The notes below the pieces were generated by a model, which searched no databases, was not told the origin of the DNA, and saw only the letters and a list, made by a program, of their open reading frames with translations. Made by a program: the position numbers and the translations under genes. A stretch of DNA of 38,105 nt, taken from contig CAIWWK010000055.1 of NCBI GenBank assembly GCA_903916325.1, positions 1 to 38,105 of the forward strand. The letters run 5' to 3'. Below, in pieces: positions 31,806 through 38,105 of the stretch. The stretch's first letter is position 1. Every line of letters begins with the position of its first letter. This DNA is from Candidatus Firestoneibacteriota bacterium. Lineage in GTDB: Bacteria; Oederibacteriota; D2-FULL-39-29; CAIOVX01.

Positions 31806-32665
31806 AAAAAAACAGAGATCTTCTTGTCGGGTTTCATGTGTCTATTGCCGGAGGCTTCACGGCCGCCGTTGCTTATGCGGCTTCCCTGGGAATAAACTCC
31901 ATGCAGATATTCTCAAAAAACCCGCGCGGCTGGTCGGCAAAACCATTAGACAGAGCGGAAGCGCTGGAGTTTCGGGCGAAGCGCAAAGAGGCAGGCATAA
32001 AATTTGTTATGATACACACCTGCTATCTTTTGAACCTGGCATCCCAGGACGAAGAACTGCGGGGAAAATCTGTCAAGGCGCTTGCGGCAGAGCTCGAGCG
32101 CGCCGAGCTTCTCGGCGCGGACTGCTTGAATACCCACGTCGGAAGCTGCAAAGGATGTCCTCCTGAAGAGGGTATAAGGACTGTTGCCTGGTCAATTAAT
32201 GAGGCATTCAGGCTCTGCAGGAATAGTCCGGTGCTTTTGCTTGAGAATACATCGCGGCTTCGGCCTTCCATCGGCGGCAGTTTCAGAGACTTAGGGGCTA
32301 TCTTAAAGCTGGTAGATGATAACAGCAGGACGGGTATCTGCCTGGATACGGCGCACGCTTTTGGAGCCGGATATGATGTCAGGTCGGCTGCAGGGTTGAA
32401 TTCGCTGCTGAAAGAGATTGATTCGGAGATAGGCCTGTTAAATTTACGGGCAATACATTTCAACGATTCCAAAGCGGTTCTTGGTTCCGGGATAGACCGC
32501 CACGAACATCTCGGGATGGGCGAGATAGGAAAGGCAGGGGTGTCCCTGTTATTGAAAAACCCAAAGCTCAGAGATCTCCCTTTTATAATGGAAACTCCAA
32601 GGAGCCGTCCGGAAGATGACAGGAAAAATCTCTCAACGGTTCTCAGATTGCGTGTTTTCGCTTAA
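31802..32665 (+). CDS. nfo: Endonuclease IV (AP endonuclease)
   Basis: The 287-residue enzyme incises DNA at abasic sites using three zinc ions. Zinc ligands appear in order: FHVSIAGG (His 12), MIHTCYLLNLAS, CLNTHVGS, LLLENTS (Glu), CLDTAHAFGAGYD (Asp and His), AIHFNDSK, GIDRHEHLGMGEIG (Asp, His) and FIMETP (Glu). All are intact, and length is typical. It is the last gene of the TPR-YfhO-glycosyltransferase run, joined by an ATGA overlap with AGGAAG upstream, though its function is unrelated to theirs. Confidence 0.97.
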   Translation: MKKNRDLLVGFHVSIAGGFTAAVAYAASLGINSMQIFSKNPRGWSAKPLDRAEALEFRAKRKEAGIKFVMIHTCYLLNLASQDEELRGKSVKALAAELERAELLGADCLNTHVGSCKGCPPEEGIRTVAWSINEAFRLCRNSPVLLLENTSRLRPSIGGSFRDLGAILKLVDDNSRTGICLDTAHAFGAGYDVRSAAGLNSLLKEIDSEIGLLNLRAIHFNDSKAVLGSGIDRHEHLGMGEIGKAGVSLLLKNPKLRDLPFIMETPRSRPEDDRKNLSTVLRLRVFA

Positions 32666-32690
32666 ATAAAGAGACCGATTCTGGTATAAT
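32662..32690 (+). promoter_or_regulatory. Promoter for the ppiC-surA-argCJ operon
   Basis: A perfect TATAAT (32685-32690) with TGG just upstream (extended -10); the -35 candidate TTAAAT (32662-32667) at 17 bases is weak and overlaps the nfo stop region. Confidence 0.6.
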
Positions 32691-32729
32691 TTGAAGGTAA
32701 AGTGATTGTTTACAATTGCGAAGAAGCCC

Positions 32730-32792
32730 CGGGCCTTAGCCCGAGGGTCCGCCAGGCAGAAATACTGCCGGCGAAGTCTCGCCTCCGGCGGA
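32730..32792 (+). other. Structured leader / REP-like palindrome before ppiC
   Basis: A hairpin CGGGC-CTTA-GCCCG (32730-32743) is followed by a three-way junction. The closing stem is TCCGCC (32748-32753) with GGCGGA (32787-32792). Inside it are GGCAG-AAATA-CTGCC (32755-32769) and GGCG-AAGTCT-CGCC (32770-32783). All stems are perfect. It lies between the promoter and ATG 32801. It could be a REP-like repeat or a 5'-UTR regulatory RNA. Confidence 0.55.
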
Positions 32793-32800
32793 AATTCGGC

Positions 32801-33772
32801 ATGAATAACAGAGAAAGTCACATCTCGGCAGAAACCCAAAGCGTCAGCTTAAGGGATTGCATTCTGCTTGTCATTATCTTCGCGGTTGCACTACTCTCGG
32901 CTTCCTGCAAAAAGGAGCACGCTGAAGACAGAGTGATAGCGACCATTAACGGAGAACAGGCGCTGGAGAGCGAATTCAAGCTTTTTCAGAAGGTCTATGC
33001 CTTGAAGTCCGGTGACGGAACTTCCGGCAGCGTTTCAAAAACGGAATTGCTTAACAGGTTCATTGAGCGAAAAATAGTGCTCGTCGAGGCAAAAAAAAGG
33101 AATATTTCGGCGACTGAGGCCGAGGTTTCTGCTGCATACAAGGATTTTGATGCCGGTGACTCAGGTAGCGGTTTCCCCGAAGTTTTGAAGAGATTGGGAA
33201 TAAGCCAAAAAGATTGGAAGCAGTATGCGGCTGATCAGTCTGTTTTTGAGAAGACTCTTTCAGCGTTTGCGGAAGGGGTAAGTCCCGGAGATGATGAGAT
33301 CAAGGCCTACTTTGGCGCGCATCTCAAGGAATTTTCCCGGGGCGAGCAGGTTCACGCGTATCAAATAGTCTCTGATAATGCGGAGGCCGCGGAAAACATC
33401 CGGAAAGATCTTGAAAGCGGGGCTGATTTTGAAAAAATAGCGAAAGCCCGCTCAAATTCTCCGGATAGGGAGAATGGCGGCGATCTTGGTTTCGTTTCTC
33501 CGGACGATCTGCCGCCTGAGATGTCGCAGGCCGTATTTCGGACTGAACCCGGTAAATTGAGCCGGGTCATAAAGAGCGATTACGGGTTCCACGTTTTTCT
33601 GGTTAAAGAAAAGAGAAAAAAAGGGGTGGCAAGCCTTGAAGAGGTTAAGCCTTTGATTGAAGACAGGATTCGCCGCTCGAAGGCCGAGAAGATTCTGGCG
33701 TCAAGACTGAAAGAGCTCGGCGGCAGCACTAACGTAAAATTAAATAAAATATACCTGGAGGAGATTAAATGA
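32801..33772 (+). CDS. PpiC/SurA-type peptidyl-prolyl isomerase, probable lipoprotein
   Basis: From ATG 32801 the product has 323 residues. A hydrophobic segment (DCILLVIIFAVALLSASC) ends in a lipobox-like Cys, so it may be anchored to a membrane. A SurA-like N-domain (ATINGEQALESEFKLF...RFIERKIVLVEAKKRNIS) leads into a parvulin domain with HAYQIV, GGDLGFVSPDDLPPEM and PGKLSRVIKSDYGFHVFLV. Parvulins isomerise prolyl bonds and help fold envelope proteins. The track's GTG start (32702) would put 33 residues before the signal and translate the structured leader, so I reject it. The stop overlaps the SurA-like gene by ATGA. Confidence 0.87.
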   Translation: MNNRESHISAETQSVSLRDCILLVIIFAVALLSASCKKEHAEDRVIATINGEQALESEFKLFQKVYALKSGDGTSGSVSKTELLNRFIERKIVLVEAKKRNISATEAEVSAAYKDFDAGDSGSGFPEVLKRLGISQKDWKQYAADQSVFEKTLSAFAEGVSPGDDEIKAYFGAHLKEFSRGEQVHAYQIVSDNAEAAENIRKDLESGADFEKIAKARSNSPDRENGGDLGFVSPDDLPPEMSQAVFRTEPGKLSRVIKSDYGFHVFLVKEKRKKGVASLEEVKPLIEDRIRRSKAEKILASRLKELGGSTNVKLNKIYLEEIK

Positions 33773-34680
33773 AGAGGTCAATACTGTTTATTCTGGCGCT
33801 TGGCGCCGCGCTTTACGCGGCAGAAACGCCGGTTGACCGTGTCATCGCGGTTGTAAACGAAGAGATAATCACCGCTGTTGAGCTGGAGGGTATCTTCTCT
33901 CAAGCCGTGAAAATGAAGCCGGATATTTCCGGCGAGCAGGCCGTGAAAATGAAGAAAGATATCCTTAACGACCTTATTGCTTCGCGGCTTTTAGTCCAGG
34001 AAGCAAAGAAGCTGAATTACGAGGTAAGCAAAGGCGAGCTCGACGGCGCGCTGGACCAGATAAAGTCGCAGAACGGCGGCCGTGAAAACCTGGCCCGCCT
34101 GCTTGTGCAGGAGGGAATGACTTCCGAAGAGCTGTCAGCCAGGATTAAGGATAACCTGCTCTCTGAAAAGCTTTTAAATGACAGCGTGAGAAGAGAGGTC
34201 AAACTTGATCCAAAAGACTATCAAGAGCTTTACGAGAAAAACAAAAGCCAGTTTACCGAGAATAAGGTGACTTTCAAGAGAGCAAAAGTGCCAATGGGCG
34301 CGGATGAAGCGAAGGCAAGGTCCGACGCGGCGGAATTAGAGGCAAAATATAAAGCGGGAACTGAAATGGAAGGCGAAGCGGCAACTATGATGAAAGAAGA
34401 TCTTAACCCGGAAATAGCCGCTGTCGTCTTTGCCATGAAGGAAGGGGAAGTAAGCGATCCTGTGAAATTGTCGGATGGTTTTTATCTGTTCAAAGTCACA
34501 AAGATTGACGCTGGGAAAGTTCTCTCGCTGGACGATAAAGTGGATTTTCAGGGGCAGAAGGTTGAATTGCGGGAAAAACTCAAGGCCATTCTCTTCCAGG
34601 AGAGGTTCATAAAGAAACGCAATGAATTTGTGGCCAAACTGAGGGCAGCAGCGGTCATAGAAACCCGCCAGGAGAAATAA
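33769..34680 (+). CDS. SurA-like periplasmic chaperone with a degenerate isomerase domain
   Basis: The 303-residue product has a signal peptide (MKRSILFILALGAALYA). Its SurA N-domain contains VDRVIAVVNEEIITAVELE and RLLVQEAKKLNYEVSKGELDGALDQI. The parvulin-like region after residue 160 keeps the end VVFAMKEGEVSDPVKLSDGFYLFKVTKID but lacks the GGDLG motif and the opening His. It is probably a chaperone without isomerase activity, and shorter than two-parvulin SurA (about 430). Together with the preceding PpiC gene it makes a tandem outer-membrane-protein folding pair. GGAGGA precedes the ATG; the stop overlaps argC by one base. Confidence 0.83.
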   Translation: MKRSILFILALGAALYAAETPVDRVIAVVNEEIITAVELEGIFSQAVKMKPDISGEQAVKMKKDILNDLIASRLLVQEAKKLNYEVSKGELDGALDQIKSQNGGRENLARLLVQEGMTSEELSARIKDNLLSEKLLNDSVRREVKLDPKDYQELYEKNKSQFTENKVTFKRAKVPMGADEAKARSDAAELEAKYKAGTEMEGEAATMMKEDLNPEIAAVVFAMKEGEVSDPVKLSDGFYLFKVTKIDAGKVLSLDDKVDFQGQKVELREKLKAILFQERFIKKRNEFVAKLRAAAVIETRQEK

Positions 34681-35720
34681 TGAAATATAAAATTGCGGTA
34701 ATAGGCGCGACCGGGTTCACGGGAATGGAGCTGATCCGTATTCTCAAAGCGCATCCTTATGCCGAAATTAATATGCTGACTTCGGAAAGCTACGCGGGTA
34801 TGTCCGTAAAACAAGCCCTGCCGTATTTTAACATGGATAAAATTCTGGAAAAGGCGGACTTGAAGAAAGCAGGCGAAAACTGTGATGTAATATTTCTCTG
34901 CCTGCCGCACACAAAGTCCGCTGTCGCCGCGGCGAAACTTCTCAAATACGGGAAGAAGCTTATAGATCTTTCGGCTGATTTCCGGCTTAAGGCGCCAAAG
35001 CTTTACGAAAAATATTACGGAGTTAAACATCCTTTTCCCGGCCTGCTTAAGGAGAGCGTTTACGGCCTGCCGGAATTATACTCGCATAAGATACGCGGGG
35101 CGGCATTTACCGCAAATCCGGGATGCTACCCGACAGGAGCGATACTTGCATGCGCTCCGGCCGTTTCCGCCGGGCTTGTGAAAACAGCCGGCATTATTAT
35201 AAACTCCGTTTCCGGAGTCTCAGGGGCCGGCCGGAAGATGAAAACCGCGTATCATTTCTCTGAACAGCACGCCAACATAAAGGCTTATAAGCTGGTCGAT
35301 CATCAGCACACTCCGGAAATGGAGCAGGAGCTTTCAAAACTGCGCAAGAATGTGAAGGCGACGGTATCTTTTACGCCGCACCTCGGTCCATATAACCGCG
35401 GCATAATAACAACGGTGGCTTTTGACCTGCTGAAGAATATTTCCACTGAAAAGGTACTGGCCGTCTACAAGGCTTTTTATGCCGGCAAGCAGTTTGTCAA
35501 GGTCCTTTCGGAAGGCGTTTTGCCTGAGGTTAAAAATGTTGCAGGAAGCAATTTCTGTGAAATAGGCCTGAAGGTTAACACGCGGCTTAAGAAACTCATA
35601 GTAGTTTCGGCGATAGACAACCTTGTCAAAGGCGCATCAGGCCAGGCGGTCCAGAATATGAATTTGATGCTCGGACTTCCGGAATCATCCGGTCTGCTTG
35701 ACCTCGGGATGATGCCATGA
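34680..35720 (+). CDS. argC: N-acetyl-gamma-glutamyl-phosphate reductase
   Basis: The 346-residue enzyme performs the third step of arginine synthesis, an NADPH-dependent reduction. The nucleotide-binding VIGATGFTGMELIRIL, the catalytic Cys 149 in NPGCYPTG, the SGVSGAGRK segment and the HQHTPEMEQEL motif are all present. Length is typical of the common ArgC type. AGGAGA precedes the ATG, which overlaps the SurA-like stop as TAATG. argC overlaps argJ by ATGA. argB and argD are not in the window. Confidence 0.97.
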   Translation: MKYKIAVIGATGFTGMELIRILKAHPYAEINMLTSESYAGMSVKQALPYFNMDKILEKADLKKAGENCDVIFLCLPHTKSAVAAAKLLKYGKKLIDLSADFRLKAPKLYEKYYGVKHPFPGLLKESVYGLPELYSHKIRGAAFTANPGCYPTGAILACAPAVSAGLVKTAGIIINSVSGVSGAGRKMKTAYHFSEQHANIKAYKLVDHQHTPEMEQELSKLRKNVKATVSFTPHLGPYNRGIITTVAFDLLKNISTEKVLAVYKAFYAGKQFVKVLSEGVLPEVKNVAGSNFCEIGLKVNTRLKKLIVVSAIDNLVKGASGQAVQNMNLMLGLPESSGLLDLGMMP

Positions 35721-36904
35721 GTATTTCCGTAAAGGGTTTTAAGGCGGCATCAGTCTCCTGCGGGATAAAAAAAAGCGGGCGGCCGGATCTTTCGCTGATT
35801 TATTCTGAGGTTCCTGCAGTAGCTTCAGCGGTCTTCACAAAAAACAGCGTTAAAGCCGCTCCTGTGCTCCTTAGCATGAAGAACTCAAAGAACGGCTGTA
35901 TTTCTGCCGTAGTCGCTAACTCCGGGAATGCAAACGCTGCTACCGGCAGAGAGGGTTATAAGAACGCGGAAAAGACGGCGTCAGCCGTCGCCGCCGAACT
36001 TCCGGTGAGGCTTGGGGATGTTTTTGTCTGTTCGACCGGCGTTATAGGGGTAAAACTTCCGGTAGCGAAAATAATCGCGGGCGTAAAGGCCGCCGCGCGG
36101 AGGCTTCGTCCGGAAGGTCTCGAGGAAGCGGCTCGCGGAATAATGACCACGGACACTTTTATTAAAACGGCCGGTGCGGGGCTGAAACTAGGCGGCCGTA
36201 AATGCGGTATCTTCGGCATGGCAAAGGGTTCCGGGATGATTCATCCTGACCTTGCGACTATGTTGTGTTTTATTCTTACCGATGTTTCCATTTCAAAGCA
36301 GATGCTTGATGCAGCCTTAAGGGCTTGTGTTAAAGAGAGTTTCAACTCTATTACCGTGGACGGAGACACCAGCACGAATGACACGGCGCTGTGTCTCGCG
36401 AACGGTATGGCAGGGAACAAGCCCGTAAAGTCGAGCGGCAGCGGGTACAACGCGTTCCTGAAAGCTCTTTCTTCCGTGATGGTCTCGCTGGCTAAACAGA
36501 TTGTTCGGGACGGCGAAGGCGCTTCAAAATTCCTGGAAATAGAGGTAAAAGGCGCCGCGGATGAAAAGACAGCCCGTGCCGCGGCGATGGCGATAGCGAA
36601 ATCCTTGCTCGTGAAAACGGCTGCTTACGGGGGAGACCCGAACTGGGGAAGAGTGCTTTCGGCGGTCGGGAATTCCGGCGTTAAATTTCGTGAAGAAAGA
36701 ATAAAGATATTCTTCGGCGGGCTTAAGGTAGTCAGCGGGGGAACCGAACTTAAAGGTTTCAGCGAAAAAAAAGCGCACTTGGCTCTTGCCGAAAAGGAAG
36801 TGAGAATAACGGTAGATCTGGGAGCCGGGAAAAAGAGCGCGAAAGTCTGGACGTGTGATCTTACGGAAGGCTACATAAAAATCAACGCGCATTACAGAAC
36901 CTGA
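35717..36904 (+). CDS. argJ: Glutamate N-acetyltransferase / ornithine acetyltransferase ArgJ
   Basis: The 395-residue proenzyme transfers acetyl from N-acetylornithine to glutamate, and in bifunctional forms also uses acetyl-CoA. It cleaves itself before a conserved Thr, here Thr 181 in MIHPDLATML, giving alpha and beta chains. Other motifs are SGNANAATG, CSTGVIG, FNSITVDGDTSTND, GGDPNWGRV and the family C-terminus EGYIKINAHYRT. The cyclic pathway with argC is implied. Length is standard. Whether it is monofunctional or bifunctional cannot be judged from motifs alone. Confidence 0.97.
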   Translation: MSISVKGFKAASVSCGIKKSGRPDLSLIYSEVPAVASAVFTKNSVKAAPVLLSMKNSKNGCISAVVANSGNANAATGREGYKNAEKTASAVAAELPVRLGDVFVCSTGVIGVKLPVAKIIAGVKAAARRLRPEGLEEAARGIMTTDTFIKTAGAGLKLGGRKCGIFGMAKGSGMIHPDLATMLCFILTDVSISKQMLDAALRACVKESFNSITVDGDTSTNDTALCLANGMAGNKPVKSSGSGYNAFLKALSSVMVSLAKQIVRDGEGASKFLEIEVKGAADEKTARAAAMAIAKSLLVKTAAYGGDPNWGRVLSAVGNSGVKFREERIKIFFGGLKVVSGGTELKGFSEKKAHLALAEKEVRITVDLGAGKKSAKVWTCDLTEGYIKINAHYRT

Positions 36905-36943
36905 AACAGTCGGAAATATCAGCTGCATAAGGCCGCTTTTGCC

Positions 36944-36986
36944 GGGGACTGTCCTTGCCTTGTAATATCCGGGCCGGATTGTCCCC
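36944..36986 (+). other. GGGGAC...GTCCCC inverted repeat after argJ
   Basis: GGGGAC (36944-36949) pairs with GTCCCC (36981-36986) across 31 bases; a wider comparison (GGGGACTGTCC against GGATTGTCCCC) pairs at 9 of 11. A modest T-rich stretch (TGTGTTTT) follows. Either a weak terminator for the arg operon or a dispersed repeat. Confidence 0.45.
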
Positions 36987-37006
36987 TGTGTTTTCATGGG
37001 AGAAAA

Positions 37007-38105
37007 ATGCTTCAGATTACAAAACTCACAAAAAATTTCGGAGAAAGGGTGATACTTGAGGAGGCGGAAGCCTATTTCAACGACGGAGAGCGCGTTTCTT
37101 TGGTCGGCCCGAACGGTTCCGGAAAAACTACTTTCTTTAAGATAATCACCGGCGAAGAACACTGCGATTCAGGCGAGCGCGTCGTTGAGACCGGAGCAAG
37201 GATAGGATTTCTTCCTCAAGAGATAGATTCCATACGCGGCAAAACAGTAATTGAAGAGGTGGCCGGTTCAAGCGAAGAGATACGCGCGATTGAAGCGAAG
37301 ATGCGCGAGCTCGAGCACAAGATGGGCGGCGACGACGCAGCCAACTTCTACGACGAGTACAGCGCGCTGAGCCACAGGTTTGAGGCGCTTGACGGCTATA
37401 ATGTGGAACACAAGGCTAAACGCGTGCTTTACGGGCTCGGTTTCAAGGAGAAGGATTTCACCCGCAATACGGAAGAATTTAGCGGCGGCTGGCTGATGAG
37501 GATAGCTCTCGCCAGGCTGCTGGTAAACCCGCCTGATATAATGCTCCTGGACGAACCTACTAACCATCTTGATCTTTACTCCCTGCTCTGGATGCAGAAC
37601 TTTATACTGTCCTACAAAGGAATCCTGATTTTTACTTCGCACGACAGGGATTTTGTCGACAACGTATCTACGCGCATACTCGAAATAGACAGCGGTAAAC
37701 TTGTCAGCTACAAAGGAAATTATAACTTCTTCCTTGAGGAAAAACAGAAGAAACGCGACATCCTGGAGAAGCAGTCCGGCCAGCAGCAGAAAGAGAAGGA
37801 GCGCCTGCAGGAGTTCATTAACAGATTCCGCGCGACCGCTTCAAAAGCAAAATCCGTGCAGAGCAAAATAAAGCACCTCGACAAGATGGAAGAAATAGTT
37901 GTCGAGAAGGAAAAAAAGACGCTAAATTTCGCTTTCCCCCAGCCAATAAAGAGCGGGCGGGAAGTCATAGCGCTGGAGAATTTGCACAAATCCTACGGCA
38001 GCACAAAGATATACACCGGGGTTGACCTGTCTATTGAGAGGGGCGACCGTATAGCGCTTGTCGGAGTTAACGGAGCCGGCAAATCCACGCTGCTCAAAAT
38101 AATGG
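37007..38105 (+). CDS. ABC-F family ATPase (3' truncated by the window)
   Basis: The frame from ATG 37007 is open to the window edge (366 codons), which is why the + strand track omits it. Two ABC domains in tandem with no membrane part identify ABC-F, translation factors that bind the ribosomal E-site. Domain 1 has GPNGSGKTT, EFSGGWLMRIALARLL and MLLDEPTNHLD. A charged linker (KQSGQQQKEKERLQEFINRFRATASKAKSVQSKIKHLDK) is the P-site interaction motif region. Domain 2 begins with LHKSYGSTKIYTGVDL and Walker A GVNGAGKST. GGGAG precedes the ATG. The subgroup (Uup-like versus EttA-like) is not assigned. Confidence 0.95.
   Translation, partial: MLQITKLTKNFGERVILEEAEAYFNDGERVSLVGPNGSGKTTFFKIITGEEHCDSGERVVETGARIGFLPQEIDSIRGKTVIEEVAGSSEEIRAIEAKMRELEHKMGGDDAANFYDEYSALSHRFEALDGYNVEHKAKRVLYGLGFKEKDFTRNTEEFSGGWLMRIALARLLVNPPDIMLLDEPTNHLDLYSLLWMQNFILSYKGILIFTSHDRDFVDNVSTRILEIDSGKLVSYKGNYNFFLEEKQKKRDILEKQSGQQQKEKERLQEFINRFRATASKAKSVQSKIKHLDKMEEIVVEKEKKTLNFAFPQPIKSGREVIALENLHKSYGSTKIYTGVDLSIERGDRIALVGVNGAGKSTLLKIM

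Noticed and set aside
32702-32800. N-terminal extension of the PpiC protein from GTG 32702
   Set aside because: It would place 33 charged residues ahead of a signal sequence and translate a strongly structured leader; ATG 32801 fits the protein better.

Overview
The window is a densely packed, single-strand stretch of bacterial chromosome. Every gene I can support lies on the + strand, most junctions overlap by 1-14 bases, and no gene-free gap exceeds 200 bases. The organism is a diderm: it has a PilQ secretin, a TolC-type channel, SurA/PpiC foldases and probable lipoproteins. It is probably anaerobic or microaerophilic, because superoxide reductase, rubrerythrin and rubredoxin stand in for catalase/SOD-type defence. 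Gene content and style (YfhO, DUF4091, SIMPL, a divergent YchF, fused pilus proteins) suggest an uncultured lineage near Elusimicrobiota, Omnitrophota, Goldbacteria or Firestonebacteria. That placement is a low-confidence inference; I saw no rRNA or other decisive marker.

Layout. (1) 1-7.0 kb: end of an unidentified gene, recX, alaS, a small phasin-like gene, an AarF/UbiB kinase, ruvX and mltG. (2) 7.1-13.3 kb: an ABC exporter pair, a secreted DUF4091 protein, a YchF-like P-loop protein with a degraded switch region, and a SIMPL-domain protein. (3) 13.4-15.8 kb: an oxygen-defence cluster of FMN-binding flavoprotein, rubredoxin (missing from the ORF track, TTG start), flavodoxin-fold reductase, desulfoferrodoxin and rubrerythrin. 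(4) 16-16.9 kb: folD with two active-site substitutions. (5) 17-20.5 kb: TolC, a hairpin-less MacA-like adaptor and a MacB-type permease with no ATPase beside them. (6) 20.6-26.4 kb: type IV pilus genes pilD, pilM, pilN (with an extra C-terminal domain), pilO (fused to a PilP-like domain) and pilQ. (7) 26.5-28.1 kb: aroC-aroK. (8) 28.1-32.7 kb: a TPR protein, YfhO, an ALG5-like glycosyltransferase and endonuclease IV. (9) 32.7-36.9 kb: a PpiC foldase, a SurA-like chaperone, argC and argJ. (10) from 37.0 kb: an ABC-F ATPase running off the end.

Regulatory signals are unusually readable. Several promoters have a near-consensus -10 preceded by TGN and a -35 box 17-18 bases upstream. At two of them (ABC exporter, tolC) the predicted transcript start falls on or beside the ATG, suggesting leaderless mRNAs. 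Two genes (MacB-type permease and glycosyltransferase) appear to start at CTG behind a GGAGG ribosome-binding site. Repeats include a 7-base iterated CCGTTTA motif at two loci, a nested inverted repeat in the alaS leader that resembles joined ends of an IS, and a REP-like structured leader before the PpiC gene.

No wholly new multi-gene system stands out. The best leads are the remodelled pilus alignment proteins, the hairpin-less efflux system lacking an ATPase, the FolD active-site changes, the degenerate YchF and the CTG starts. All coordinates, motifs and reading frames were worked out by eye from the sequence; no database search was run.
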